From the NCBI GenBank assembly GCA_016926595.1, contig JAFGOG010000383.1, forward strand, positions 1 to 6,419: a DNA stretch of 6,419 nucleotides. The letters are read 5' to 3'. Shown piece after piece: positions 1-6,345 of the stretch (positions are counted from its first letter, which is position 1; every line of letters begins with the position of its first letter). The notes beneath the pieces are model-generated. The model ran no database searches. It saw only the letters and a list, made by a program, of their open reading frames with translations, and was not told where the DNA came from. The stretch is from Anaerolineae bacterium. Lineage in GTDB: Bacteria; Chloroflexota; Anaerolineae; JAAYZQ01. The position numbers and the translations under genes are program-made.

Positions 1-738
1 ACCTTTGCCCAGATCGCGCCCGACTATAGCTTTGGCTGGGGCGGCGCCGCCTCGGCCCGCGACGCCTGCACCTCCTACGGCGGCGAGTTCGTGATCGACG
101 ACATCTTTGCTCCCCTCGACACCACCGAGTTCACCCCCTACCTGGAGCAGATCTATGACTCGGGCGCCGACGCATGGATCGTCACCTGGGCCGGCGGCGG
201 CTTTGTGCCCATGTTCCAACAGGCCGACGAGCTGGGCCTGCTGGACGAGCTGGGCATGGGCGCTTCCTTCTTCGACAACCTGACCATGCAGGCCATCTTT
301 GCGCCCGCCATCGGCCAGACCAGCGGCATTCTCTACTGCTGGCAGTGCCCCGACAACGAGATCAACGACTGGCTAGTGGAAGAGACCGTGGCCCGCTACG
401 GCGTCCCACCCGACCTCTTTGACGCCGATGGCATGAACGCCGCCATCATGGCCGTCGAGGCGCTCCGCGCTAGCGGCGGCGTCGCCGACGCCGAGACGCT
501 CATCGGGGTCATGGAAGGCCTCGAGTTCGAGGGCCCCAAGGGCACCATCTACGTCCGCCCCGAGGACCACGTCGCCATCCAGGACATGTACATCGTCACC
601 CTGGACAATCTGGACGACCCTGGCTTTGCCTTCTACACCGTCGTCGACACCACCCGCCCCGAGCCCCCCTGCCTGCTCCCCGAGGAGTACCAGGATCGCT
701 GCGGCGACCTGCCCATCGGCAGCCTGAGCGGAGAATAG
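1..738 (+). CDS. ABC transporter substrate-binding protein, branched-chain amino acid type (5' partial, SBP1)
   Basis: This is the C-terminal 245 residues of a LivJ/LivK-type periplasmic-binding-fold protein (Peripla_BP_6-like). The frame is open from base 1, so the GTG at 91 is an internal Val and the true start and signal peptide lie outside the window. Family hallmarks visible are F-x-x-I-A-P-D-Y-S-F-G-W (residues 2-13), the F-A-P-L-D-T-T-E-F-T-P-Y-L strand/helix (36-48), the W-A-G-G-G segment (63-67) and the late E-G-P-K-G-T-I-Y-V-R-P-E-D-H block (about 177-190) followed by an M-Y-I-V strand. In the family, the protein captures an amino acid or similar small ligand outside the membrane and docks on the LivHM permease. 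It has five cysteines (23, 113, 116, 224, 234), two pairs being close together, which fits an exported protein. The tail after the conserved domain is Pro/Glu-rich. A strong hairpin starts 15 nt after the TAG stop. Ligand identity is not deducible. Confidence 0.93.
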   Translation, partial: TFAQIAPDYSFGWGGAASARDACTSYGGEFVIDDIFAPLDTTEFTPYLEQIYDSGADAWIVTWAGGGFVPMFQQADELGLLDELGMGASFFDNLTMQAIFAPAIGQTSGILYCWQCPDNEINDWLVEETVARYGVPPDLFDADGMNAAIMAVEALRASGGVADAETLIGVMEGLEFEGPKGTIYVRPEDHVAIQDMYIVTLDNLDDPGFAFYTVVDTTRPEPPCLLPEEYQDRCGDLPIGSLSGE

Positions 739-753
739 CAAGCCCGAACCACA

Positions 754-793
754 GGTTGGCTGGATGGCCAGGCGTGTGGCCATCCAGCCAGCC
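754..793 (+). promoter_or_regulatory. Intercistronic stem-loop downstream of SBP1
   Basis: Bases 754-770 and 777-793 are inverted repeats forming a 17-bp stem with a single G-U pair (T756 with G791) and a 6-nt loop, GGCGTG (771-776). It begins 15 nt after the SBP1 stop codon and ends 12 nt before the Shine-Dalgarno of the next gene. The 3' flank is CGGCAAGTAAGG, with no T-tract, so it does not look like a classical intrinsic terminator. By analogy with hairpins that follow binding-protein genes in other importer operons, it may protect the 3' end of the SBP1 message from exonucleases or cause partial termination, raising binding-protein output over the membrane subunits. The structure is seen in the sequence; the role is inferred. 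Confidence 0.8.
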
Positions 794-805
794 AGCCCGG
801 CAAGT

Positions 806-812
806 AAGGAGG
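806..812 (+). promoter_or_regulatory. Ribosome binding site that decides the SBP2 start
   Basis: AAGGAGG at 806-812 sits 5 nt before the ATG at 818. It settles the start of the second binding-protein gene at 818 rather than at the in-frame ATG at 764, which lies inside the left arm of the hairpin and has no Shine-Dalgarno. Confidence 0.85.
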
Positions 813-817
813 ATAGG

Positions 818-1975
818 ATGGCCAAGACACTCCTGGGACAGCTACGGGACCTGTTCCGCGGCGAATCGTCGATCAAGATCGGCGTCATCGCCTCGCGGGT
901 GGGGCCCCTGGATTATTACGGCACGATGCAGGTCCAGGGGCTGGAACTGGGGATCGAATACGCCACGGAGGGCACAGGACGGGTAGCCGGGCGGTCGATC
1001 GAACTGCTGGTCGAGGAGGCCGCCGGCGATCCGGCTACCGGCGGCCAAAAGGCCCGCGCCTTGATCGAGAACCAGGGCGTGCACATCTTGCAGGGCTGCA
1101 CCTCCAGTGCCGTCACCATCGTCGTAGCCGGGATCGCCCAGGAGTATCAACGCCTCCTCCTCGTCGAACCAGCCGCCGCCGACAGCATCACCGGCGAGCA
1201 TTTTAACCGCTACGTATTTCGCACCGCGGCCAACGTCTCCCAAGACGCCGCAGCCGGCGGCCGCTACGCCGTCGAGCACCTGGGTAAGCGCTTTGGCTTT
1301 ATCGCTCCCGACTATCTCTGGGGCCGGCAGTCGACCACGGCCTGGCGGCGCGTCATCGAGGGCCACGGCGGGAAAACCGTGCTGGAGGTCTTTGCCCCTC
1401 CCGATACAACCGATTTCAAGCCTTACTTGAGCGAGATCCTTGCCGCTCAACCGGACGTGCTGGTCCAGTCGTGGGCCGGCGGCGGCTATCGCTACCTCTT
1501 TAGCGACATGCGCGATTTGCAAATCTTTGATAGAATGCGGGTGACGGGCGGGCTGGGAGACCGCGAGGCCCGCCACGCGCTGGGCCTGGACGCCGTGGGA
1601 ATGGTGGGCATCATCAAGTACTCGCACATCTTGCCCCATAACCCGGTCAACGATTGGCTGACAGCGCGGCACGTCAAGCGGCACGACGTCTTTCCAGACC
1701 TGTTCACCGGCGGCGGTTTTGCCGCCGGGATCGCCTTGGTCGAGGCGCTGAAACAGACCAGCGGGGATCCGAGCGCCGAGGCGCTGGTTGCGGTGATGGA
1801 GGGGATGCGCTTCGAGGGACCCAAGGGCACCTATACCTTCCGTCCCGAGGACCACCAAGCCCTCCAACCCATGTACGTCGTCAAGATGGTGCCAGACTCC
1901 GAACATCCCTGGGCCATCCCCAAGCTGGTGCAGGAACTGTCCCCAGAAGAGACCGCACCGCCCTTGCTGGTGTGA
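818..1975 (+). CDS. LivJ-type ligand-binding protein without signal peptide (SBP2), probably cytosolic
   Basis: A 385-residue periplasmic-binding-fold protein of the branched-chain amino-acid SBP type, clearly paralogous to the preceding gene. Shared segments include F-I-A-P-D-Y-x-W-G (160-169), F-A-P-P-D-T-T-D-F-K-P-Y-L (192-204), W-A-G-G-G (219-223), N-D-W-L near 278-281, and E-G-P-K-G-T-Y-T-F-R-P-E-D-H (333-346). The domain starts at about residue 19 with strand I-K-I-G-V and G-P-L-D-Y-Y-G (29-35). The putative ligand loop is G-C-T-S-S (93-97), followed by E-P-A-A-A (117-121). The first 18 residues, MAKTLLGQLRDLFRGESS, are charged and possibly amphipathic, with no hydrophobic core, cleavage site or lipobox. 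Export by Sec is therefore unlikely, and the upstream ATG at 764 would not add one. There is only one cysteine (C94), which is consistent with a cytoplasmic location. It is co-transcribed with the importer, 23 nt before livG. It could be an intracellular ligand sensor like the LivJ-fold regulator AmiC, an accessory protein, or an SBP whose leader has been lost. The role is inferred. Confidence 0.9.
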   Translation: MAKTLLGQLRDLFRGESSIKIGVIASRVGPLDYYGTMQVQGLELGIEYATEGTGRVAGRSIELLVEEAAGDPATGGQKARALIENQGVHILQGCTSSAVTIVVAGIAQEYQRLLLVEPAAADSITGEHFNRYVFRTAANVSQDAAAGGRYAVEHLGKRFGFIAPDYLWGRQSTTAWRRVIEGHGGKTVLEVFAPPDTTDFKPYLSEILAAQPDVLVQSWAGGGYRYLFSDMRDLQIFDRMRVTGGLGDREARHALGLDAVGMVGIIKYSHILPHNPVNDWLTARHVKRHDVFPDLFTGGGFAAGIALVEALKQTSGDPSAEALVAVMEGMRFEGPKGTYTFRPEDHQALQPMYVVKMVPDSEHPWAIPKLVQELSPEETAPPLLV

Positions 1976-1998
1976 CGAGCCACCCGTAGGAGGTTCCA

Positions 1999-2775
1999 AT
2001 GAGCGATCACGTCATTTTGGAGACACACAAGCTGCGCAGAGAGTTCGGCGCCCTCGTCGCCGTGGCCAACGTCAGCATCAAGGTGCGGGCCAACACGCTC
2101 CACTCCATCATCGGCCCCAACGGCGCCGGCAAGACGACCCTCTTTAACCTGCTGAGTGGCAACATCCGGCCGACCAGTGGCCAGGTGCTTTTCAAGGGGC
2201 GCGACATCACCAACCTGCCGCTCCACCGCACGGCACACCTGGGCATCGGCCGCTCCTTCCAGATCACCAACATCTTTCCCAACCTGACCGTGCTGGAAAA
2301 CATCCGCCTGGCTTGCCAGGCGTTAGGCCGCCACAACTTGCTCTTCTTCATCCCGCACCGCCGCTTTTCCCGGTATGAGAAACGGGCCTGGGAAGTGATC
2401 CGCCTAGTCGGACTGGAGAAGGAAGCGCTAATACTGGCCCGCCTGCTGCCCCACGGCGGACAGCGCAAGCTGGAGCTAGGCATGATCCTCGCCCCCGATC
2501 CAGAAGTGCTGCTGCTCGACGAGCCCACCGCCGGCATGGCCGCCGAGCAGGTCCCGGAACTGATGAAACTGATCCAAGAAATTCAGGACGCCGGGAACAA
2601 GACGGTGATGCTGGTAGAGCACAATATGAACGTCGTTATGAACGTCTCGGACTATATCACGGTGATGCACCAGGGCCAGGTGTTGGCCGAGGGTACCCCG
2701 TCCGAAATCGCCAGCAACGAGGTCGTCCAGAGCGCCTACCTGGGCGGGCTGTACGGCGACCTGCACGCCGGGTAA
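1999..2775 (+). CDS. livG: Branched-chain amino acid ABC transporter ATP-binding protein LivG
   Basis: A 258-residue ABC ATPase, the usual LivG length. Its motifs appear in order. Walker A is G-P-N-G-A-G-K-T (39-46). The Q-loop is in R-S-F-Q-I-T-N-I-F-P-N-L-T-V (Q88). The signature region is L-P-H-G-G-Q-R-K-L-E (150-159). Walker B is L-L-L-D-E-P (171-176), with D-loop T-A-G-M and switch His H208 in V-E-H-N-M. The R-S-F-Q-x-x-x-I-F start of the helical subdomain, the roughly 20-residue insert around 108-127 and the C-terminal A-E-G-T-P-S-E-I block are typical of LivG rather than LivF. It should energise import at the cytoplasmic face as a heterodimer with LivF. The start is fixed by TAGGAGG (1987-1993), 5 nt before the ATG. 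LivF begins 12 nt after its stop. Confidence 0.95.
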   Translation: MSDHVILETHKLRREFGALVAVANVSIKVRANTLHSIIGPNGAGKTTLFNLLSGNIRPTSGQVLFKGRDITNLPLHRTAHLGIGRSFQITNIFPNLTVLENIRLACQALGRHNLLFFIPHRRFSRYEKRAWEVIRLVGLEKEALILARLLPHGGQRKLELGMILAPDPEVLLLDEPTAGMAAEQVPELMKLIQEIQDAGNKTVMLVEHNMNVVMNVSDYITVMHQGQVLAEGTPSEIASNEVVQSAYLGGLYGDLHAG

Positions 2776-2787
2776 AGGAGAACGGCC

Positions 2788-3498
2788 ATGGGAAATGACT
2801 ACCTGCTGGAAGTAGAGGATATCCACACCTTCATCGGCCAATTCCACATCCTTCAGGGCGTGACGGTACGGGTGCCCAAAGGCAGCATCGTCGCCCTGCT
2901 GGGCCGCAACGGGGCCGGCAAGACGACGACGCTCAACTCGGTCCTGGGGCTGCGACCGCCGCGCCAGGGCAGGATCCGCTTCGACGGGCAGGAAATCCAG
3001 GGGCGTCGCTGCTTCGAGATCGCCTCGATGGGCATCGGCTTTGTGCCCGAGCACCGAGCCATCTTTCGCGACCTCAGCGTGGCCGAAAACCTGAAAATCG
3101 CCGAACGCAAAAAGGGCGATCTGGCCCGCAAAGACGAATTCATCTTTGGGCTGTTCCCCGATCTGAAACGATTGATCAAGTTGCCCGGGACCAACCTCTC
3201 CGGCGGGCAGCAGCAGATGCTGGCTGTAGCCCGTGCCCTGGTGCCCGACAACAAGCTGCTGCTCATCGACGAGCCCAGCGAAGGCCTGGCCCCGGTGCTG
3301 ATCGAGCAGATGATGGAGGCGATCCGCCAACTCTCAGCCGAGACAACGGTGCTGCTGGTGGAGCAGAATTTCATCGTCGCCAGCCAGTTGGCCGAGGCGT
3401 ACGTCATCATCGAAGAGGGCCGCTCGGTCCAATCCGGTCGCATGGCCGACCTGGTCGATGACCAGGAGACGATCCACCGCTATTTGGGCGCTGCGTAG
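2788..3498 (+). CDS. livF: Branched-chain amino acid ABC transporter ATP-binding protein LivF
   Basis: A 236-residue ABC ATPase, the normal LivF length. Walker A is G-R-N-G-A-G-K-T (39-46). The segment V-P-E-H-R-A-I-F-R-D-L-S-V-A-E-N-L (86-102) is typical of LivF, with Glu at the Q-loop position. The signature is L-S-G-G-Q-Q-Q (137-143) and Walker B is L-L-L-I-D-E-P-S-E-G-L (157-167). The switch position is Gln (Q193 in V-E-Q-N-F) instead of His, as is usual for LivF. The E-P-S-E-G-L variant of the D-loop region separates it from LivG. It pairs with LivG to power the LivHM channel. AAGGAG at 2775-2780, partly overlapping the livG stop, lies 7 nt before the ATG, which indicates closely linked translation. 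Confidence 0.95.
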   Translation: MGNDYLLEVEDIHTFIGQFHILQGVTVRVPKGSIVALLGRNGAGKTTTLNSVLGLRPPRQGRIRFDGQEIQGRRCFEIASMGIGFVPEHRAIFRDLSVAENLKIAERKKGDLARKDEFIFGLFPDLKRLIKLPGTNLSGGQQQMLAVARALVPDNKLLLIDEPSEGLAPVLIEQMMEAIRQLSAETTVLLVEQNFIVASQLAEAYVIIEEGRSVQSGRMADLVDDQETIHRYLGAA

Positions 3499-3528
3499 GC
3501 GGCGCTGGCCCAAGGAAAGGGGGCAAGA

Positions 3529-5109
3529 ATGAACAATCTAGTTGCCACACTGCGCAAACACTCGACGGCCATCATCACCATCGTCGTCCTGGTGGTGCTG
3601 TTCGTGCTCGCCACCCAGGGGATGAGCACGCGCGATTGGATCGTCACCACACTGCGCGGCCTCGCCGTCGGCGCGGTGATTTTTCTCGTCGCCGCGGGGT
3701 TCTCGATCATCCTGGGGCTGATGGACGTCTTTAACATGGCCCAAGGCACGGTCTATATGATCGGCGCCTATATCGGCTGGAGCGTCTATGTGCGGCCGGA
3801 CACCTTTGTCGATCTCTCGCCCCCCCTGGCCATCTTTGCCGCCGGGCTGATGCTCCAGCCGCTGTGGGACCGTTTGCTCGGCCGGCTGCGGCTGCCTGGC
3901 AGAATAGAGCGGCTCTGGCCATGGTTTGCTCTAGCTTTAGCGGCACTCGTCCTCGTGCTCAGTGTGCCCCACATCGCCGTATCCATCTGGAACCCGGAGG
4001 ACTATCAAAACAGCCCCATCGTCTGGACCCAGAGCTATGAAACCGGAGCCCTCAGCTCGCTGCTGGTGCCGGCGCAGTACGAAAAACCTCCGGTGCTCGT
4101 CCTGGGCGGCATCCTGTTGGGCGCTAGTCTGCTCGCGCTTGGTTTTTCTGGGCTGGGACGGCGCGGCAAAGCGGCAGCAAGCGGCGGCTTCCGCCTCCCG
4201 TGGAAGGCCATCGCTGCTTGCCTGGTCGTGGCGGCTGCCGGCGTCGCCGTGTTCGCCTTCAACGACGCCCTGACCACGTTCCTGCTCAACGCGAACAAGA
4301 ACTGGCTGTTCCTGATCGCCGTCGTCGTCGCCACCCTATCTGGGGCCGGCATCGGCGCGCTGATGGAGATCACCTTCATCCGCCCGCTCTACGCCCGCCC
4401 CCTTTACCAGATTCTCATGACCCTGGGCCTGAGCCTGCTCGGCCTCGAGATCGTGCGCGTGATCTGGGGTCGCACCGGCTTTACCATGCCGCGCCCACCC
4501 CTCTTCGACGGCTCGGGCGATAGCTGCCCGGCGACCAGCCTGTCCGATTGGCTGCAGTACAACTGCTCGACGCTGGCGATCAACATCCAGGGCGAGGTGG
4601 CCCGCATCCGCGTCTACAACGAGATTTTCCTCATCCTGGTCGGCGTGCTGATGCTCGTCGTCATCTGGGTGTTGATCCAGCGCACGCGGCTGGGGATGAT
4701 CATCCGCGCCGGCGTGCAGGACAGCGCGATGGTACAGGCCTTGGGCATCAACGTGCGGCGCGTCTTTACCCTGGTCTTTGCACTGGGCGTGGGCACGGCG
4801 GCGCTGGGCGGCGTGCTGGCTGGACCATCCACTGGACTGGCAAACGAGATGGGCGGGAATCTGCTGCTGGTGATCCTGGTGACGCTGGCCGTGGGCGGCC
4901 TGACCAGCTACCCCGGCGCTTTTGTCGGCGCCATGATCATCGGCCTGATGCAACAATTCATCATCAAGTACGGCACCATCGGCATCTCGCTGCCCTTCCT
5001 GGCCGAGCCATTCAAGCCCACCCCACCTCTCGTGCCGGCCTCGACCGTGCTATTGATGGTCATCATCCTGCTGATCATACCCCAGGGACTCTTGGGTAGG
5101 AAGGAGTGA
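3529..5109 (+). CDS. livH: LivH-type branched-chain amino acid ABC permease, enlarged
   Basis: A 526-residue multi-spanning inner-membrane permease (BPD_transp_2-like); LivH proteins are usually about 290-310 residues. There is an extra N-terminal hydrophobic segment at 14-30. The conserved opening then runs from about 42, L-R-G-L-A-V-G-A-V to F-N-M-A-Q-G-T-V-Y-M-I-G-A-Y (68-81). Residues about 88-256 are an insertion with hydrophobic stretches near 98-113, 131-152, 188-208 and 226-245. The LivH pattern resumes at 257-314 (I-R-P-L-Y-A-R-P-L-Y followed by M-T-L-G-L-S-L-L). A loop at about 315-360 carries C333 and C346. The ATPase-coupling region is T-R-L-G-M-I-I-R-A-G-V-Q-D-S-A-M-V-Q-A-L-G-I-N (386-408), and the last conserved block is V-G-G-L-T-S-Y-P-G-A-F-V-G-A (455-468). 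The frame is uninterrupted, so the extra length is not a frameshift artefact. AAAGGGGG at 3516-3523 is the Shine-Dalgarno. It forms the translocation channel with LivM. Confidence 0.92.
   Translation: MNNLVATLRKHSTAIITIVVLVVLFVLATQGMSTRDWIVTTLRGLAVGAVIFLVAAGFSIILGLMDVFNMAQGTVYMIGAYIGWSVYVRPDTFVDLSPPLAIFAAGLMLQPLWDRLLGRLRLPGRIERLWPWFALALAALVLVLSVPHIAVSIWNPEDYQNSPIVWTQSYETGALSSLLVPAQYEKPPVLVLGGILLGASLLALGFSGLGRRGKAAASGGFRLPWKAIAACLVVAAAGVAVFAFNDALTTFLLNANKNWLFLIAVVVATLSGAGIGALMEITFIRPLYARPLYQILMTLGLSLLGLEIVRVIWGRTGFTMPRPPLFDGSGDSCPATSLSDWLQYNCSTLAINIQGEVARIRVYNEIFLILVGVLMLVVIWVLIQRTRLGMIIRAGVQDSAMVQALGINVRRVFTLVFALGVGTAALGGVLAGPSTGLANEMGGNLLLVILVTLAVGGLTSYPGAFVGAMIIGLMQQFIIKYGTIGISLPFLAEPFKPTPPLVPASTVLLMVIILLIIPQGLLGRKE
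5101..5106 (+). promoter_or_regulatory. livM ribosome binding site inside the last livH codons
   Basis: AAGGAG encodes the last two residues of LivH (Lys-Glu), followed by the TGA stop, and lies 6 nt before the livM ATG at 5113. The arrangement ties livM translation to ribosomes finishing livH, suiting equal production of the two permease halves. Confidence 0.8.
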
Positions 5110-5112
5110 GCT

Positions 5113-6213
5113 ATGGCTACACAGATACCTCCTCGCCAATCGCCGATCATGGCGCGGCTCAAGAAGAATGCCGGCTTCTTGATCGTCATCGCCCTCCTGA
5201 TCGCCATGCCATTCGTCGTGGCACTTTTGGACGGCCAATCGATCTCCAGCCTGCTGGCCAATGAGGCCGGCCAGTCCAAGTTTATCCAGGGCCTCATGAT
5301 CGAGATCTTTATCCTGAGCGTCTTTGCCATCAGTTACGACCTGGTGCTGGGCGTCACCGGGATGCTCTCGCTCGGCCACGCCTTCTTCTTTGCTTTCAGC
5401 GCCTACCTGCTGGGGATCATGCTCAAGAGCTTTGAGTGGTCCTTTTTCCCCACCGTGGGACTGGTGATCGTCGCCAGCGTGATCCAGGCGCTGTTGTTCG
5501 CCGTCGTGCTGCCCCGTGTCGGGGCTGGGCTGACCTTTGCTCTGGTCACCTTCGGCATGGCCTCGGTCTTTGACATCATCATCCGCACCCCCGAGATGGC
5601 CGAGTACACCGGCGCCGACGTCGGCCTCCAGGCCATCCCCCGGCCCGACTTTCTCAACCCCTCTAACCGGCTGCTTTTCTACTTTATCGCCCTGGCATTT
5701 GTCGCGCTGATCTATTTGCTCTACCAGCGCTTTGTCGACTCGCCCACCGGCCGCGTCTGCGTCGCCATCCGCGAAAACGAGAACCGCGCCCGCATGCTCG
5801 GCTACAACGTCTTTACCTTCCATCTGGCAGCCCTGACCCTGTCGGCCATCACCGCCGGCCTGGCGGGTGTGATGCACGCCCTCTACAAACCGATCATCAG
5901 CCCCGAGATCGCTGGGCTACACTATACAGTCGACGCCTTCCTGATTCTGCTGATCGGCGGGATGGGCACGCTGAGCGGCGCGATGGTCGGCGCGGCCACT
6001 TTCCGCCTGCTGGACTATGGGCTGCACCGGGCGTTCGGAGAGCGGGCCGGCTTTATCCTGGGCGCCGTCTACATCCTCCTGGTGCTTTTCGTGCCCTACG
6101 GCATCGTCGGCACCTGGCGGCAGCGCTCTTTCCAGATCAAGCAAGGCTGGCAGGAACGGTTGGCCATGCTGAGAAAGGCCCTTGGGCAATCCAATCAAGA
6201 TGAGGAGCGCTGA
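5113..6213 (+). CDS. livM: Branched-chain amino acid ABC permease LivM
   Basis: A 366-residue inner-membrane permease with about nine hydrophobic segments (roughly 20-40, 62-80, 86-105, 111-135, 139-157, 187-205, 235-258, 270-298 and 312-333). LivM hallmarks are Y-D-L-V-L-G-V-T-G-M-L-S-L-G-H-A-F-F-F (75-93), the A-L-V-T-F-G-M-A segment (143-150) with the following G-A-D-V-G-L-Q loop, and the cytoplasmic coupling stretch S-P-T-G-R-V-C-V-A-I-R-E-N-E-N-R-A-R-M-L-G-Y-N (210-232). A further hallmark is V-D-A-F-L-I-L-L-I-G-G-M-G-T-L-S-G-A (273-290). The N-terminal 19 residues and the last 30 residues are polar and charged, probably cytoplasmic. Length is within the family range. It starts 3 nt after the livH stop. 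With LivH it should form the channel fed by SBP1 and driven by LivG-LivF. Confidence 0.95.
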   Translation: MATQIPPRQSPIMARLKKNAGFLIVIALLIAMPFVVALLDGQSISSLLANEAGQSKFIQGLMIEIFILSVFAISYDLVLGVTGMLSLGHAFFFAFSAYLLGIMLKSFEWSFFPTVGLVIVASVIQALLFAVVLPRVGAGLTFALVTFGMASVFDIIIRTPEMAEYTGADVGLQAIPRPDFLNPSNRLLFYFIALAFVALIYLLYQRFVDSPTGRVCVAIRENENRARMLGYNVFTFHLAALTLSAITAGLAGVMHALYKPIISPEIAGLHYTVDAFLILLIGGMGTLSGAMVGAATFRLLDYGLHRAFGERAGFILGAVYILLVLFVPYGIVGTWRQRSFQIKQGWQERLAMLRKALGQSNQDEER

Positions 6214-6345
6214 GTATCTTCTCAAAAAGTCGGGGGAACAGCTGTGCTGGCTACTTGACTCATTCAAACGGATTTTACGTGCAAACATCGGAATAATCAA
6301 GTATCATGTGGCGCAATCAACGATCCATCAGGAGCTGATCACCGC
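6214..6345 (+). other. Lower-GC intergenic region after livM
   Basis: This 132-nt gap is about 46% GC by hand count, clearly below the flanking genes, and is the main break in the close gene packing. It contains TTGACT at 6255-6260 (a -35-like hexamer), AATAAT at 6292-6297 and TATCAT at 6302-6307 (-10-like), but no pair of these has 16-18 bp spacing, so I do not call a promoter. No hairpin followed by a T-run is visible, so operon termination here is not shown. A small inverted repeat, ATCAG-gag-CTGAT (6327-6339), overlaps the Shine-Dalgarno of the next gene. Confidence 0.6.

Noticed and set aside
764..817. In-frame upstream ATG at 764 as start of SBP2, adding 18 residues
   Set aside because: It lies inside the hairpin arm with no Shine-Dalgarno, whereas AAGGAGG is 5 nt before the ATG at 818.
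842..1999. Long open frame on the reverse strand opposite SBP2
   Set aside because: It lies wholly antisense to a convincing family member. Long antisense frames are common in high-GC coding DNA, and its translation shows no recognisable domain.
2050..2560. Proline in the LivG signature (L-P-H-G-G-Q instead of L-S-G-G-Q) as a sign of a dead ATPase
   Set aside because: LivG proteins commonly have Ala or Pro and an aromatic or His here, and Walker A, Walker B, the Q-loop and the switch His are all intact.
3364..3369. Missing switch histidine in LivF (V-E-Q-N)
   Set aside because: Gln at this position is normal for LivF, including the E. coli protein, so it is not a defect.
6239..6249. CAGC-tgt-GCTG as an operon terminator after livM
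   Set aside because: The stem is only 4 bp and no T-run follows it.
6255..6307. Promoter made from TTGACT with AATAAT or TATCAT
   Set aside because: Spacings are 31 and 41 nt, far from 16-18, so the hexamers do not form a sigma-70-type promoter.
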